Assembly (NCBI RefSeq): GCF_040813715.1
Contig: NZ_JBFOCH010000021.1
From: Mesorhizobium_K marinum
GTDB lineage: Bacteria; Pseudomonadota; Alphaproteobacteria; Rhizobiales; Rhizobiaceae
Strand: one strand, 5' to 3'
Length of the DNA stretch: 64,000 nt
The translations under genes were made by a program, and so were the position numbers. The notes under the pieces are model-generated. The model made no database searches, had not been told where the DNA came from, and saw only the letters and a list, made by a program, of their open reading frames with translations. Of the stretch, positions 41,958 through 51,017 are shown one piece after another; the first letter of the stretch is position 1; each line of letters begins with the position of its first letter.

Positions 41958-43628
41958 CTACGCGCCTGCGTTTTCCGCAAGCAGCCGGCCGGCGGCCGCG
42001 CGCGCTTCCTCGGTGATGGTGGCGCCGGCGAGCATGCGGGCAAGTTCCTCCTGCCGCGCCGCGCGATCCATCTCGGCGATGCCGGTCGAAACGCTTTCCT
42101 TCCCGCCGGACTTGGAGATCAGGAAATGCGTCGCCGCCCGCGCCGCGACCTGCGGGGCGTGGGTAACGGAAAGCACCTGGACGCGCGACGACAGCCGCGC
42201 CAGCCGCTGCCCGATGGCGTCCGCCACCGCGCCGCCGACGCCGGTGTCGATCTCGTCGAAGACAAGCGTCGGGGCAGAGCCGCGATCGGCCAACGCCACC
42301 TTCAGCGCCAGCAGGAAACGCGACAGTTCGCCGCCTGATGCCACCTTCATCATCGGCCCCGGCCGCGTGCCGGGGTTGGTGCGCACCCAGAACTCGATCT
42401 GGTCGATGCCGGCTTCCGTGCGGTTGTCGGGCTCGGTCGCGATCTCGACGATGAACTCGGCGCGATCGAGCTTCAGCGCCGGCAGTTCGGCCATCACCGC
42501 CTTCTTCAGGGCAGCGGCGGCCGCCGCCCGCAGTTCGCTCAGCCGGGCCGCCGCCCGGTCATAGGCCTCGCGGGCAGCCGTCGCCTGCGTCTCGAGCCCG
42601 GCGAGTTTCTCCTCTCCTGCATCGAGATCGGCGAGGTCGGCCGCCATGCTGTCTCGCGTCCTTGCAAGGTCGTCGACAGGGACCGAAAACTTGCGCCCGG
42701 CGGCGCGCAGCGCGAACAGGCGCTCCTCCGAGCGCTCCAGCTTCTGCGGGTCGAATTCCGTGGCGCGCATCGCCGCCTCGACGCCGGACTGGGCGGCGTC
42801 GAGATGGATCAGCGCCTCGTCGAGCGACCGCGTCACCTCGTCGAGCAGGCCGGGCGCCTCGGCGCTCTTGCGCTGCAGCCGGCGCAGCAGGCTGGCGAGC
42901 TGCGGCAGCGGCGAATTCTGGCCGGATAGCACGTCCTGCGCGTCCTTGACCTCGGCGGCGACCTTCTCGGCGCGCATCATCGCGGTGCGCACATCGGCGA
43001 GTTCGATCTCCTCGCCGGGTTGCGGATCGAGTTGCGAAAGTTCGGCCACCGAGGCGCGCAGATAGTCCGCCTCGCGCGACGCCGCCTGCACCCGCGCCCG
43101 GTGCTGCAAGAGCTGCTGCTCGCGCTCGCGCCAGAGCCGCCAGGCAGCCGCGCATGCGTCGGCCTCGCCGGCATGGCCGCCGAAGGCGTCGAGCAGGTCG
43201 CGGTGGGCCGACGGCTCGACCAGCGCGCGGTCGTCGTGCTGGCCGTGGATCTCGACCAGCGCGCGGCCGATGTCGCGCATCAGCGTGACCGAGGACGGCT
43301 GGTCGTTGACAAAGACGCGCGTGCGGCCGTCGGCCGTCTGCACCCTGCGCAGGATGATGTCGCCGTCGTCCTCGAGCGCGTTCTCGGCCAGGATGGCGCG
43401 CGCCGGATGGTTCTTGGGCACGTCGAATACCGCCGAGACCTGCCCCTGGGTCGCCCCGTTGCGGACCAGCGAGGCCGCGCCGCGCCCGCCGAGCGCCAGC
43501 GAAAGTGCGTCGAGCATGATGGATTTGCCGGCGCCCGTCTCCCCGGTGAGGACGGACAGGCCGGCCGAGAAATCGATGTCCAGCCGCTCGATCAGGACGA
43601 TATCGCGGATCGACAGGCGGACGAGCAT
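41958..43628 (-). CDS. recN: DNA repair protein RecN
   Basis: A 556-residue SMC-like protein acting in double-strand-break repair. Walker A GETGAGKS is near residues 30-37. The central 170-370 region is coiled coil. The C-terminal ABC signature SGGELSRFLLALK and Walker B PTLVFDEIDTGVGG are intact. It starts 71 bases after bamD, in the usual rhizobial order bamD-recN-ligA. Confidence 0.95.
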   Translation of the reverse strand: MLVRLSIRDIVLIERLDIDFSAGLSVLTGETGAGKSIMLDALSLALGGRGAASLVRNGATQGQVSAVFDVPKNHPARAILAENALEDDGDIILRRVQTADGRTRVFVNDQPSSVTLMRDIGRALVEIHGQHDDRALVEPSAHRDLLDAFGGHAGEADACAAAWRLWREREQQLLQHRARVQAASREADYLRASVAELSQLDPQPGEEIELADVRTAMMRAEKVAAEVKDAQDVLSGQNSPLPQLASLLRRLQRKSAEAPGLLDEVTRSLDEALIHLDAAQSGVEAAMRATEFDPQKLERSEERLFALRAAGRKFSVPVDDLARTRDSMAADLADLDAGEEKLAGLETQATAAREAYDRAAARLSELRAAAAAALKKAVMAELPALKLDRAEFIVEIATEPDNRTEAGIDQIEFWVRTNPGTRPGPMMKVASGGELSRFLLALKVALADRGSAPTLVFDEIDTGVGGAVADAIGQRLARLSSRVQVLSVTHAPQVAARAATHFLISKSGGKESVSTGIAEMDRAARQEELARMLAGATITEEARAAAGRLLAENAGA

Positions 43629-43699
43629 TCAGGCGAGCGTTTCGGGCATGATCTTCTCCGAAGACCGGCTACCACCTTTCGCGGGAATGCTCCAGTGCC

Positions 43700-44569
43700 T
43701 CAGGCGTCGCTGCCGAAAAGCTTGCCGGCCCTGGAAATCCACGAGCCGGCATTCTCGCGCGGCTGCAGGCCGCCGGTCTGCAGCAGCTTGTAGGAATCCT
43801 TGTACCACTGGCTTTCCGGATAGTTGTGGCCGAGCACCGCCGCGGCGGTCTGCGCTTCGGAGGTCAGGCCCATCGCGTAGTAGGTCTCGACCAGGCGCGC
43901 CAGCGCTTCCTCGACATGCCGGGTGTTGCCGTAGTTCTCCACCACGTAGCGGAAGCGCTTGGCGGCGGCGATGAACTCGCGGCGCTCGAGATAGTAGCGC
44001 CCGATCTGCATCTCCTTGCCGGCGAGCTGGTCGCGCGCGAAGCGCACCTTGCTGCGGGCGTCCTCGACATAGGGTGATTCGGGCCAGCGCTGGACCACCT
44101 CGTCCATTGCCTCGATGGCGCGGCGCGATTCCTTCTGGTCCTGCGTGACGTCGCGGATCTGGCGGAAATACGAGAGGCCGACGATGTACTGCGCGTAGGC
44201 CGCATCCTCGGAGGACGGATAGAGCGCCACGTAGCGCTTGCCGGCGTTGATGGCGTCTTCGTAGTTGCCCTGCCGGTAGTTGGTGAAGGCGCTCATCACC
44301 ATCGACTTGCGCGCATACTCCGAATACGGGTGCTGGCGGTCGACGGCGTCGAACTTGCGGCTGGCTTCCTTCAGGCGGCCGGCATTGAGGTTGGCAAGGC
44401 CCTGGTTGTAGAGCTGGTCGGCCGGGTCGGTCTGCTCGACATAGGTCGCGAGGTTGAGGTCCTGCTCCTTCATGCAGCCGGCGACGAGCGCCGGCGCGGA
44501 AGCGATCACGACAACGGTAAACGCCGTGCGCGCCGCCCTCCCTGCGTGAGCCATATTCACGAAATGCAT
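43700..44569 (-). CDS. bamD: Outer membrane assembly lipoprotein BamD
   Basis: A 289-residue lipoprotein of the BAM complex that folds outer-membrane beta barrels. The signal peptide ends in a lipobox LVAGC with C32 as the acylated residue. The tetratricopeptide-like repeats run about 50-270 (LYNQGLANLNAGRLKEASRKF; GRYYLERREFIAAAKRF). An ATG at 44554 is an alternative start. It follows lpxC, joining outer-membrane biogenesis to the division cluster. Confidence 0.94.
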   Translation of the reverse strand: MHFVNMAHAGRAARTAFTVVVIASAPALVAGCMKEQDLNLATYVEQTDPADQLYNQGLANLNAGRLKEASRKFDAVDRQHPYSEYARKSMVMSAFTNYRQGNYEDAINAGKRYVALYPSSEDAAYAQYIVGLSYFRQIRDVTQDQKESRRAIEAMDEVVQRWPESPYVEDARSKVRFARDQLAGKEMQIGRYYLERREFIAAAKRFRYVVENYGNTRHVEEALARLVETYYAMGLTSEAQTAAAVLGHNYPESQWYKDSYKLLQTGGLQPRENAGSWISRAGKLFGSDA

Positions 44570-44818
44570 GTCGGATGTCAGCCCTTCTCGGCGGCGCCAG
44601 TTCCCACTCCCGGCGCATCCCGGTTCCTCTGAACCCGCGCCGGCTCTTCACCCCTGCCGCGATTAATCATAAACGCTTTTCACCGGCAACGCCATCGCGC
44701 GGCATTCGCGCATTTTTATGGCACGGCTTTCGCTAACGATTTACTGCACCCGGCAAGCCGTCGCCGAAACGGACGACCGGCCGGGATGCGAGCCGTTCCG
44801 GTTGCGAAAATTGGCCCG

Positions 44819-45769
44819 TCAGAGGACCCAGGGAGCGTAGACAGCGGCGCTGACGGCCGTCATCTCGGCCGAACGCCCGCGCTCGCGGCGCGTCGTCTCG
44901 ACGATCTCGAAAGCCGAGCGATCGGACAGCAGATGGCGCAGCGCCGAAGCGTTCAGCCTGTGGCCGCCGCGATAGGAATGGTAGCAGCCGATGAAGCGCG
45001 CGCCGGCGAGCGCGAGGTCGCCCATCGCGTCGAGCAGCTTGTGGCGCACGAACTCGTTCTTGTAGCGCAGGCCTTCCATGTTGATGACGCGGCTGTCGTC
45101 GCCGATCACCACGGAATTCTCCAGCGAGGAGCCGAGCGCGTAGCCGGCGGCCCAGAGCCGCTCGACATCCTTCATGAAGCCGAAGGTGCGGGCGCGCGCG
45201 ATATCGCGGCGGAAGGACGCGGCGTCGATGTCGGACGCATAGGACTGCCGACCGATGGCCGGGCTCTCGAAGTCGATCTCGACCTCGAAGCGCGTACCGT
45301 CATAGGGGCGGAATTCGGCGAAGGAGGCGCCGCTGTCGATGCGCACCGGCTTCAGCACGCGGATGTAGCGGCGCTTGACGTCGAGCGTCTCGATGCCGGC
45401 CTGGTCGATGGCCTCGACAAAGGCGCTCGCGCTGCCGTCGAGGATTGGCATCTCGTCGCCGTCGATCTCGATCGCCAGATTGTCGATGCCGAGGCCGAAC
45501 AGCGCGGCCATGACGTGCTCGACGGTGCCGACATGAGCGCCTGCCGCGTCACCGAGAGCGGTGCACAGGTCGGTGCTGCCGATCTCCGAGACAAGCGCGC
45601 GGATTTCGCGCACGGTGCCGGCGCGATCGGTGTGGTGGAAGACGATGCCGGTATCGGGATCGGCCGGGAGGAAGCTCACGGAAACCGGGCGGCCGCTGTG
45701 GACGCCAAAGCCTTCCAGCGTCGCGCGCGCTTTGATAGTCGTCTGATAGTCGTGCAACTTGATCCCCAT
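44819..45769 (-). CDS. lpxC: UDP-3-O-acyl-GlcNAc deacetylase LpxC
   Basis: A 316-residue LpxC, the committed step of lipid A synthesis. The zinc ligands are H85 in GTVEHVMAAL and the His/Asp of RHKLLDAMGD near residues 240-250. The N-terminal TIKARATLEGFGVHSGRPV and the catalytic PILDGSASAF are present. The ATG at 45769 gives the normal ~310-residue length; an in-frame extension upstream lacks family similarity. It lies between ftsZ and bamD. Confidence 0.96.
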   Translation of the reverse strand: MGIKLHDYQTTIKARATLEGFGVHSGRPVSVSFLPADPDTGIVFHHTDRAGTVREIRALVSEIGSTDLCTALGDAAGAHVGTVEHVMAALFGLGIDNLAIEIDGDEMPILDGSASAFVEAIDQAGIETLDVKRRYIRVLKPVRIDSGASFAEFRPYDGTRFEVEIDFESPAIGRQSYASDIDAASFRRDIARARTFGFMKDVERLWAAGYALGSSLENSVVIGDDSRVINMEGLRYKNEFVRHKLLDAMGDLALAGARFIGCYHSYRGGHRLNASALRHLLSDRSAFEIVETTRRERGRSAEMTAVSAAVYAPWVL

Positions 45770-45896
45770 ACCGCCCGTCAGCCTCTCCGTTTGCGCGGCT
45801 GCCGGCTGGCCGGCTCCCGCTGCATGGATCTTGCTGTGTGCGATGGGCAGGATCTCATCCCCGAATCCGCCCACACGCCGACCTTTCCATGGCCGG

Positions 45897-45925
45897 AAGA
45901 TAGTCGGGCGGCGGAGAGACAACAA
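45897..45925 (-). promoter_or_regulatory. Candidate lpxC promoter
   Basis: Read leftward, TTGTTG (45925-45920), 17 bases, TATCTT (45902-45897), in the gap between ftsZ and lpxC and about 125 bases upstream of the lpxC start. It would let lpxC be expressed separately from the division genes. The boxes match only in part. Confidence 0.35.
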
Positions 45926-46003
45926 ATCACGCTTTTTTACTCTGTGTTACTGCACACGCACGCTTTGCGAATCATAACCAGCTGAATTTGCGGGATTTTT
46001 CAA

Positions 46004-46036
46004 GCCGGCAGGCGGGCAATGTTTCCGCCTGCCGGC
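46004..46036 (-). terminator. Strong hairpin after ftsZ
   Basis: A perfect 12-bp inverted repeat (46004-46015 with 46025-46036) and a nine-base loop lie 24 bases past the ftsZ stop. No clear T-run follows on the minus strand, so it may attenuate or stabilise the 3' end more than terminate fully. Confidence 0.5.
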
Positions 46037-46060
46037 AATTCGTGAAGCGCCCTTTCAGGC

Positions 46061-47737
46061 TCAGTTCGCTTGCCGGCGAAGGAACGCCGGAATCTCCAGC
46101 TGCTCGTCCTCCTGGACGCCGCGCGGCTGCGGCGACAGGCGGCCGTGCTCGTCCAGCTGGCCGCGACGCGGCGCATAGAGCTGAGCGTCCTGGCTGGGGG
46201 CGCGGCGGGCCTCCGGAGCGGGCTGCCTGAGCTTCGGCTCGCGCGGCTGCGCGGGCTGCAGGCGCGCCGGCTCGTCGTCGCGGCGGCTGAGGCCCGTGGT
46301 CAGGCGCTTCAGCAGGCCCATCGGTCCGTTGTTCTCGTGATCGGCCGCGTTGCGGCGCGCCTCGACCTCGGCCCGCACGACCGGCGGGAAGTCCTCGACC
46401 TTGGGCATGCGCGGCGCGGCGACCGGCTCCTGGGGAGCCACTTCGCGCAGCGGCATCGGCTGCGGCGCGGGCGCCACGGCGGCCGGCTGCGGCCGCGGCT
46501 GCTGCGCGACTGGCTGCGGCTGCTGGAACAGCTTGCTCACCGGCTGGAACTCGTCGATCGGCTGCGGCGCCGGACGCGAAGCCACGACGGCCGCGTTGAT
46601 CTCGGCCTGGCGGATGGCGTCGGCGACCGGATCGGCGGCGCGCGGTGCCTCGATCGGGGCGGCCGGACGGGTTTCGGCGACGGCAGCCGGGCGCGGCTGC
46701 GGCTGCGGCTGGGCCGCCGGCTTCGCAGGCTGCTGGCGGATCTGGATCGGCGGCGATGCAATGTCGGCCGCCGACTTGTCGATGCCGGTGGCGACCACTG
46801 AGACGCGGATGACGCCTTCCAGTTCCTCGTCGAACGTCGCGCCCAGGATGATGTTGGCGTCCTGGTCGACTTCCTCGCGGATGCGGGTTGCCGCCTCGTC
46901 CACCTCGAACAGGGTGAGGTCGCGGCCGCCGGTGATCGAGATCAGCAGGCCCTTGGCCCCCTTCATCGACGATTCGTCGAGCAGCGGGTTGGCGATCGCC
47001 GCCTCGGCAGCGGCCATTGCCCTGCCCTCGCCGCTGGCCTCGCCGGTGCCCATCATCGCCTTGCCCATCTCGCGCATCACCGAGCGGACGTCGGCGAAGT
47101 CGAGGTTGATCAGGCCTTCCTTGACCATCAGGTCGGTGATGCAGGCGACGCCCGAGTAGAGCACCTGGTCGGCCATGGCGAAGGCGTCGGCAAAGGTCGT
47201 CTTGTCGTTGGCGAGGCGGAACAGGTTCTGGTTCGGGATGACGATCAGCGTGTCGACGCACTTCTGCAGCTCTTCGATGCCGGCGTCCGCCGTCCTCATG
47301 CGGCGCTGGCCCTCGAAGTGGAACGGCTTGGTGACGACACCGACGGTCAGGATGCCCTTTTCGCGCGCCGCGCGGGCAACGACCGGGGCAGCACCCGTGC
47401 CGGTGCCGCCGCCCATGCCGGCGGTGACGAAGCACATGTGCGTGTTGGACAGGTGGTCGACGATCTCGTCGATGCATTCCTCAGCGGCGGCGCGGCCGAC
47501 TTCCGGCTGCGAACCCGCTCCCAGGCCCTCGGTCACGTGCGCGCCGAGCTGGATCAGGCGCTCGGCCTTCGACATGGTGAGCGCCTGCGCGTCGGTGTTG
47601 GCGACCACGAACTCGACGCCGCGAAGCCCGGCCGTGATCATGTTGCTGACGGCGTTGCCGCCGCCGCCGCCAACGCCGAAGACGGTGATGCGGGGCTTCA
47701 ATTCGGTGATGTCCGGCTTCTTGAGATTGATGGTCAT
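46061..47737 (-). CDS. ftsZ: Cell division protein FtsZ (long rhizobial form)
   Basis: A 558-residue tubulin homologue that builds the division ring. The tubulin signature GGGTGTG is at residues 109-115, and the GTPase T7 loop is in NLDFADVRSVM. The globular domain ends near 320. A Pro/Gln/Ala-rich linker of ~220 residues follows, much longer than the E. coli linker (total 383 residues). The conserved C-terminal peptide LEIPAFLRRQ binds FtsA. The ATG at 47737 has purine-rich GAGGACCAGGACC upstream. It is co-directional with ftsA, 72 bases downstream of it. Confidence 0.97.
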   Translation of the reverse strand: MTINLKKPDITELKPRITVFGVGGGGGNAVSNMITAGLRGVEFVVANTDAQALTMSKAERLIQLGAHVTEGLGAGSQPEVGRAAAEECIDEIVDHLSNTHMCFVTAGMGGGTGTGAAPVVARAAREKGILTVGVVTKPFHFEGQRRMRTADAGIEELQKCVDTLIVIPNQNLFRLANDKTTFADAFAMADQVLYSGVACITDLMVKEGLINLDFADVRSVMREMGKAMMGTGEASGEGRAMAAAEAAIANPLLDESSMKGAKGLLISITGGRDLTLFEVDEAATRIREEVDQDANIILGATFDEELEGVIRVSVVATGIDKSAADIASPPIQIRQQPAKPAAQPQPQPRPAAVAETRPAAPIEAPRAADPVADAIRQAEINAAVVASRPAPQPIDEFQPVSKLFQQPQPVAQQPRPQPAAVAPAPQPMPLREVAPQEPVAAPRMPKVEDFPPVVRAEVEARRNAADHENNGPMGLLKRLTTGLSRRDDEPARLQPAQPREPKLRQPAPEARRAPSQDAQLYAPRRGQLDEHGRLSPQPRGVQEDEQLEIPAFLRRQAN

Positions 47738-47809
47738 GGTCCTGGTCCTCGTCCTTTGCCTTTCCTGCCGCGTCGCCGCCACGGCCGCCAATGGGGCTGT
47801 CCCCGTCGA

Positions 47810-49120
47810 TTAAAAACTGTCTCTTATCCACTGACTCATGCGATCGAACCGACCCCCGGTACCGGTCGCCCGGAACCTCGACGCGGCCTTACCCTCGCGA
47901 TTTTCGAAACCCGCGACCTGCGGATAGATCATCAGGCCCACCGCCGTGGCGAAGGCCGGCCCCTTGGCCGCCTCCGGCAATCCGGCGACGCCGAGCGGCC
48001 TGCCGATGCGCACGTTGCGCCCGAGAATCCGGCGCGCCGCCTCCGGCAGTCCCTGCAGCTGGGACGCGCCGCCGGTCAGCACGACGCGCTTGCCCACCGC
48101 GCTGCCGTATCCCGACTTGCCCAGCCGGTCGCGGATGATCTCCAGCGTCTCCTCGACGCGGGCGCGGATGATGCGCGTCATGACGGCGCGTGGAACCTGC
48201 AGCGGCACCTCGCCGTCGTCGTGGCCCATCGGCTGGATGGTGATCGTCTCGCGGTCGTCGGCGCTGCCGGGCAGCGCCGAGCCGTGCATCACCTTCAGCC
48301 GCTCGGCATGGTCGAGGCGCGCCGACAGGCCCTTGGCCATGTCCATGGTGACGTGGTTGCCGCCGACCGGGATCGCATCGCCATGGACGAACTTGCCGTC
48401 GGCGAAGACGGAGATCGTCGTGGTGCCGCCGCCCATGTCGATGCAGGCGGCGCCCATTTCCAGTTCGTCGTCGACGAGCGCGGCGAGGCCGCTCGCATAG
48501 GGCGTGGCCACCATGCGCTCGACCGACAGGTGCGCGCGGTTGATGCAGAGTTCCAGGTTGCGCAGCGGAGCCGCGTCACCGGCCAGCACGTGCATGTCGA
48601 CGCCGAGCGCGTCGCCCACCATGCCCAGCGGATCGCGCACGCCGCGCTCGCCGTCGAGCGAGAAGCTGACCGGAAGCGAATGGACGACCTCGCGCTCGGC
48701 CTTCAGCGCCTGCTTGGCGCCGGCCGCCAGGACGCGCTTGATGTCGGCCGCCTCGACCTGGTGTCCGCCGAGATTGATGGTCGCCGAATAGGTCGCGCTC
48801 TTCAGCCGGCCCGCCGTCAGGTTGACGATCAGCGAATCCACGGTCAGGCCGGCCATGCGCTCGGCCGCGTCGACCGCCAGGCGGATCGCATGCTCGGCAC
48901 GGTTGAGATCGACGACGACGCCCGACTTCACGCCGTGCGACTTCTGGTGGCCGATGCCGATCACCCTGATCTCGTGCGTGCGGCCGCGCAGCACCGGGCT
49001 TTCGCCGCGCGGGCTGAGCCGCCCGATCACGCAGCAGACCTTGCTTGAGCCGACGTCGAGCACCGTGACGATGCCGGAACGGCGCTGCGCGGAATTCTTC
49101 TGACCGCCGAGCCAGCTCAT
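47810..49120 (-). CDS. ftsA: Cell division protein FtsA
   Basis: A 436-residue actin-like ATPase tethering FtsZ to the membrane. The phosphate-1 motif VTVLDVGSSKVCCVIG, the phosphate-2 motif CIDMGGGTTTISVF and the adenosine motif VVLTGGASQLQGL are visible. The C-terminus ends in the amphipathic helix RMSQWIRDSF. Its ATG overlaps the ftsQ stop by four bases. Confidence 0.96.
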   Translation of the reverse strand: MSWLGGQKNSAQRRSGIVTVLDVGSSKVCCVIGRLSPRGESPVLRGRTHEIRVIGIGHQKSHGVKSGVVVDLNRAEHAIRLAVDAAERMAGLTVDSLIVNLTAGRLKSATYSATINLGGHQVEAADIKRVLAAGAKQALKAEREVVHSLPVSFSLDGERGVRDPLGMVGDALGVDMHVLAGDAAPLRNLELCINRAHLSVERMVATPYASGLAALVDDELEMGAACIDMGGGTTTISVFADGKFVHGDAIPVGGNHVTMDMAKGLSARLDHAERLKVMHGSALPGSADDRETITIQPMGHDDGEVPLQVPRAVMTRIIRARVEETLEIIRDRLGKSGYGSAVGKRVVLTGGASQLQGLPEAARRILGRNVRIGRPLGVAGLPEAAKGPAFATAVGLMIYPQVAGFENREGKAASRFRATGTGGRFDRMSQWIRDSF

Positions 49121-50061
49121 ATGCTTTTCCCCGGCTTCTTCTTTGCGGCCTTGGCCTGTTCGGCGAGCAGCGTCGTGCGGCGCTCCATCGCCTCCGGCGT
49201 CAGCCGGATGACCATGCGATCCTCCAGGCGAAGGTCGACTGCGGCGATATCGCGCGACAGCAGCCCCTCCTCGCGGTCGAGCCGGAGCACTTCGGCGATG
49301 GCCGCATCCTCGCCGTTTTCCGGCAGGCGGATGGTGATGCCGTTTTCGAGGCGCAGGTCCCAGCGGCGCTCGGCGACGCGGATGTACCCCTTGACCCGCG
49401 CGGCGAGCCCCGGATAGCGGCCGACCTTCTCGACGAACGCAAAACCCTGCGCCGCGCCGTAGCCGATGACCAGCGGCAGCGCCGCGTGGCGCCCGCCGTC
49501 GAAGGGCGCGATCACATTGCCGTTCCGCTCGATGATCGACAGCTGGCTGCCGTGCTGCCAGATGGCGAACGGCTGCCGCTCCTCGATCCTCACCTCCAGT
49601 TCGGCCGGATAGACTTTGCGGACCGAAGCCGACCTGACCCAGGGAAGCGCCGCCACGCGCTCGCGCGCATCCTCGGCGTCGAAGCCGATCAGCGAGGTCC
49701 AGCCGTCGAGTTCGAGGCGGTCGAGCACGTCGATCTCCGACGTCTCCTTGTTGCCGGACACGCGGATCTGGTCGACGGCGAAACCGAGGCGCGCGGTCAC
49801 CGATTGCGCGGCCGCCGGAATCTGCCCGCCGAGCCACGCTCCGTAGAGCACGCTCGTCGACAGGAAGATCGCGGTCGCAGCCGCGCCGAAATGGCGCGGC
49901 GGCTGATACTCGCCATCCATCAGCCGGCCGACGAAACGCACCGGCCGGCGCAGGACGCGCGGCAGCACGAAACGACCGGACAAGAGGGAAAGAGACGAAT
50001 CCAGGAAGGCCGGCCGCAGTGCGCCGGTCTTCCAGACTTGCCCGGACCTCAACGCAAACAC
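49117..50061 (-). CDS. ftsQ: Cell division protein FtsQ
   Basis: A 314-residue single-pass divisome protein. A cytoplasmic Arg-rich N-terminus, one membrane helix (about 60-78), a POTRA domain (FAVDQIRVSGNKETSEIDVL) and the FtsQ beta domain (ERVAALPWVRSASVRKVYP) follow in order. It scaffolds FtsB/FtsL. I choose the GTG at 50061 because GGAGGA lies six bases upstream. A TTG at 50082 adds seven residues. The start lies inside the end of ddl, so the two are translationally coupled. Confidence 0.92.
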   Translation of the reverse strand: MFALRSGQVWKTGALRPAFLDSSLSLLSGRFVLPRVLRRPVRFVGRLMDGEYQPPRHFGAAATAIFLSTSVLYGAWLGGQIPAAAQSVTARLGFAVDQIRVSGNKETSEIDVLDRLELDGWTSLIGFDAEDARERVAALPWVRSASVRKVYPAELEVRIEERQPFAIWQHGSQLSIIERNGNVIAPFDGGRHAALPLVIGYGAAQGFAFVEKVGRYPGLAARVKGYIRVAERRWDLRLENGITIRLPENGEDAAIAEVLRLDREEGLLSRDIAAVDLRLEDRMVIRLTPEAMERRTTLLAEQAKAAKKKPGKSI

Positions 50062-50975
50062 GAAGCGTCCTCCACCATCCAACTCAACAGCTCGCCGAAC
50101 GAATGCCCCGCATGCGCGGCGATCTCGGGCACAAGCGACGTCGGCGTCATGCCAGGCTGGGTGTTGACTTCGAGCCAGATGAGCTCGCCATTTTCCGAAT
50201 GGCGATCGTCGTAACGGAAGTCTGACCGGGACACGCCCCGGCAGCCGATTGCTTGATGTGCCTTGAGCGCCAGTGTCTGTACTTTTTGGTAAATATTTAG
50301 TGAAATTTTAGCCGGCACCTCGTGCTTTGAGCCGCCCGGCACATATTTCGAATCGTAGTCGTAGAAGGCATGGCCGGTCGGGATGATCTCGCAGACGCCG
50401 AGCGCCACGTCGCCCATGACCGCGCAGGTCAGTTCGCGCCCGTGCACGAAGCGCTCGACCATGACCTCATCGCCGTAGCGCCACTCGGACGAAGCGAGAA
50501 CCTGCGGCGGATGCGAGCGATCTTCCTTGACGATGACGACGCCGAAGCTCGACCCCTCGCACACCGGCTTCACGACATAGGGCGCCGGCATCGGATGCTT
50601 GTCGCCGATCGAAAAGCGGTCGACGATCCTCGACTCGGCGACCGGGATTCCGGCCGCCTTCGCGACCTTCTTGGCCTGCCCCTTGTGCATGGCCAGCGCG
50701 GAAGCGAGCACGCCGGAATGGGTGTAGGGAATGGCGAGATATTCGAGCACGCCCTGGATCGTGCCGTCTTCGCCGAACGGGCCGTGCAGCGCGTTGAAGG
50801 CGACGTCCGGCTTCAGTTCGGCAAGCACGGAGGCGACATTGCGATCCACGTCGATGCGGGTGACCCGATAGCCCTCCGCCTCGAGGGCGTCGGCGCAGGA
50901 ATTTCCCGACGACAGCGACACCGGCCGCTCCGACGAAAACCCTCCCATCAACACCGCTACGTGCTTGTTTTTCAT
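50049..50975 (-). CDS. ddl: D-alanine-D-alanine ligase
   Basis: A 308-residue ATP-grasp ligase making the D-Ala-D-Ala dipeptide for MurF. The N-terminal MGGFSSERPVSLSSG, the ATP-grasp PYVVKPVCEGSSFGV, the omega-loop YDYDSKYVPGGSKH and metal-binding WLEVNTQPGMTPTSLVPE are complete. A 14-codon stretch (about 50273-50314) uses A/T-ending codons (AAA, ATT, CTA, GTA) unlike the rest of the gene. Its upstream region is the GANTC-dense gap. Confidence 0.96.
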   Translation of the reverse strand: MKNKHVAVLMGGFSSERPVSLSSGNSCADALEAEGYRVTRIDVDRNVASVLAELKPDVAFNALHGPFGEDGTIQGVLEYLAIPYTHSGVLASALAMHKGQAKKVAKAAGIPVAESRIVDRFSIGDKHPMPAPYVVKPVCEGSSFGVVIVKEDRSHPPQVLASSEWRYGDEVMVERFVHGRELTCAVMGDVALGVCEIIPTGHAFYDYDSKYVPGGSKHEVPAKISLNIYQKVQTLALKAHQAIGCRGVSRSDFRYDDRHSENGELIWLEVNTQPGMTPTSLVPEIAAHAGHSFGELLSWMVEDASCLR

Positions 50976-51017
50976 ACGACTGCAATTCCCCTCGCAGCGC
51001 AGCCCCGGCTCCGGGCA

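Noticed and set aside
50062..50082. TTG start for ftsQ at 50082
   Set aside because: The strong GGAGGA ribosome site lies after it and is correctly spaced for the GTG at 50061.
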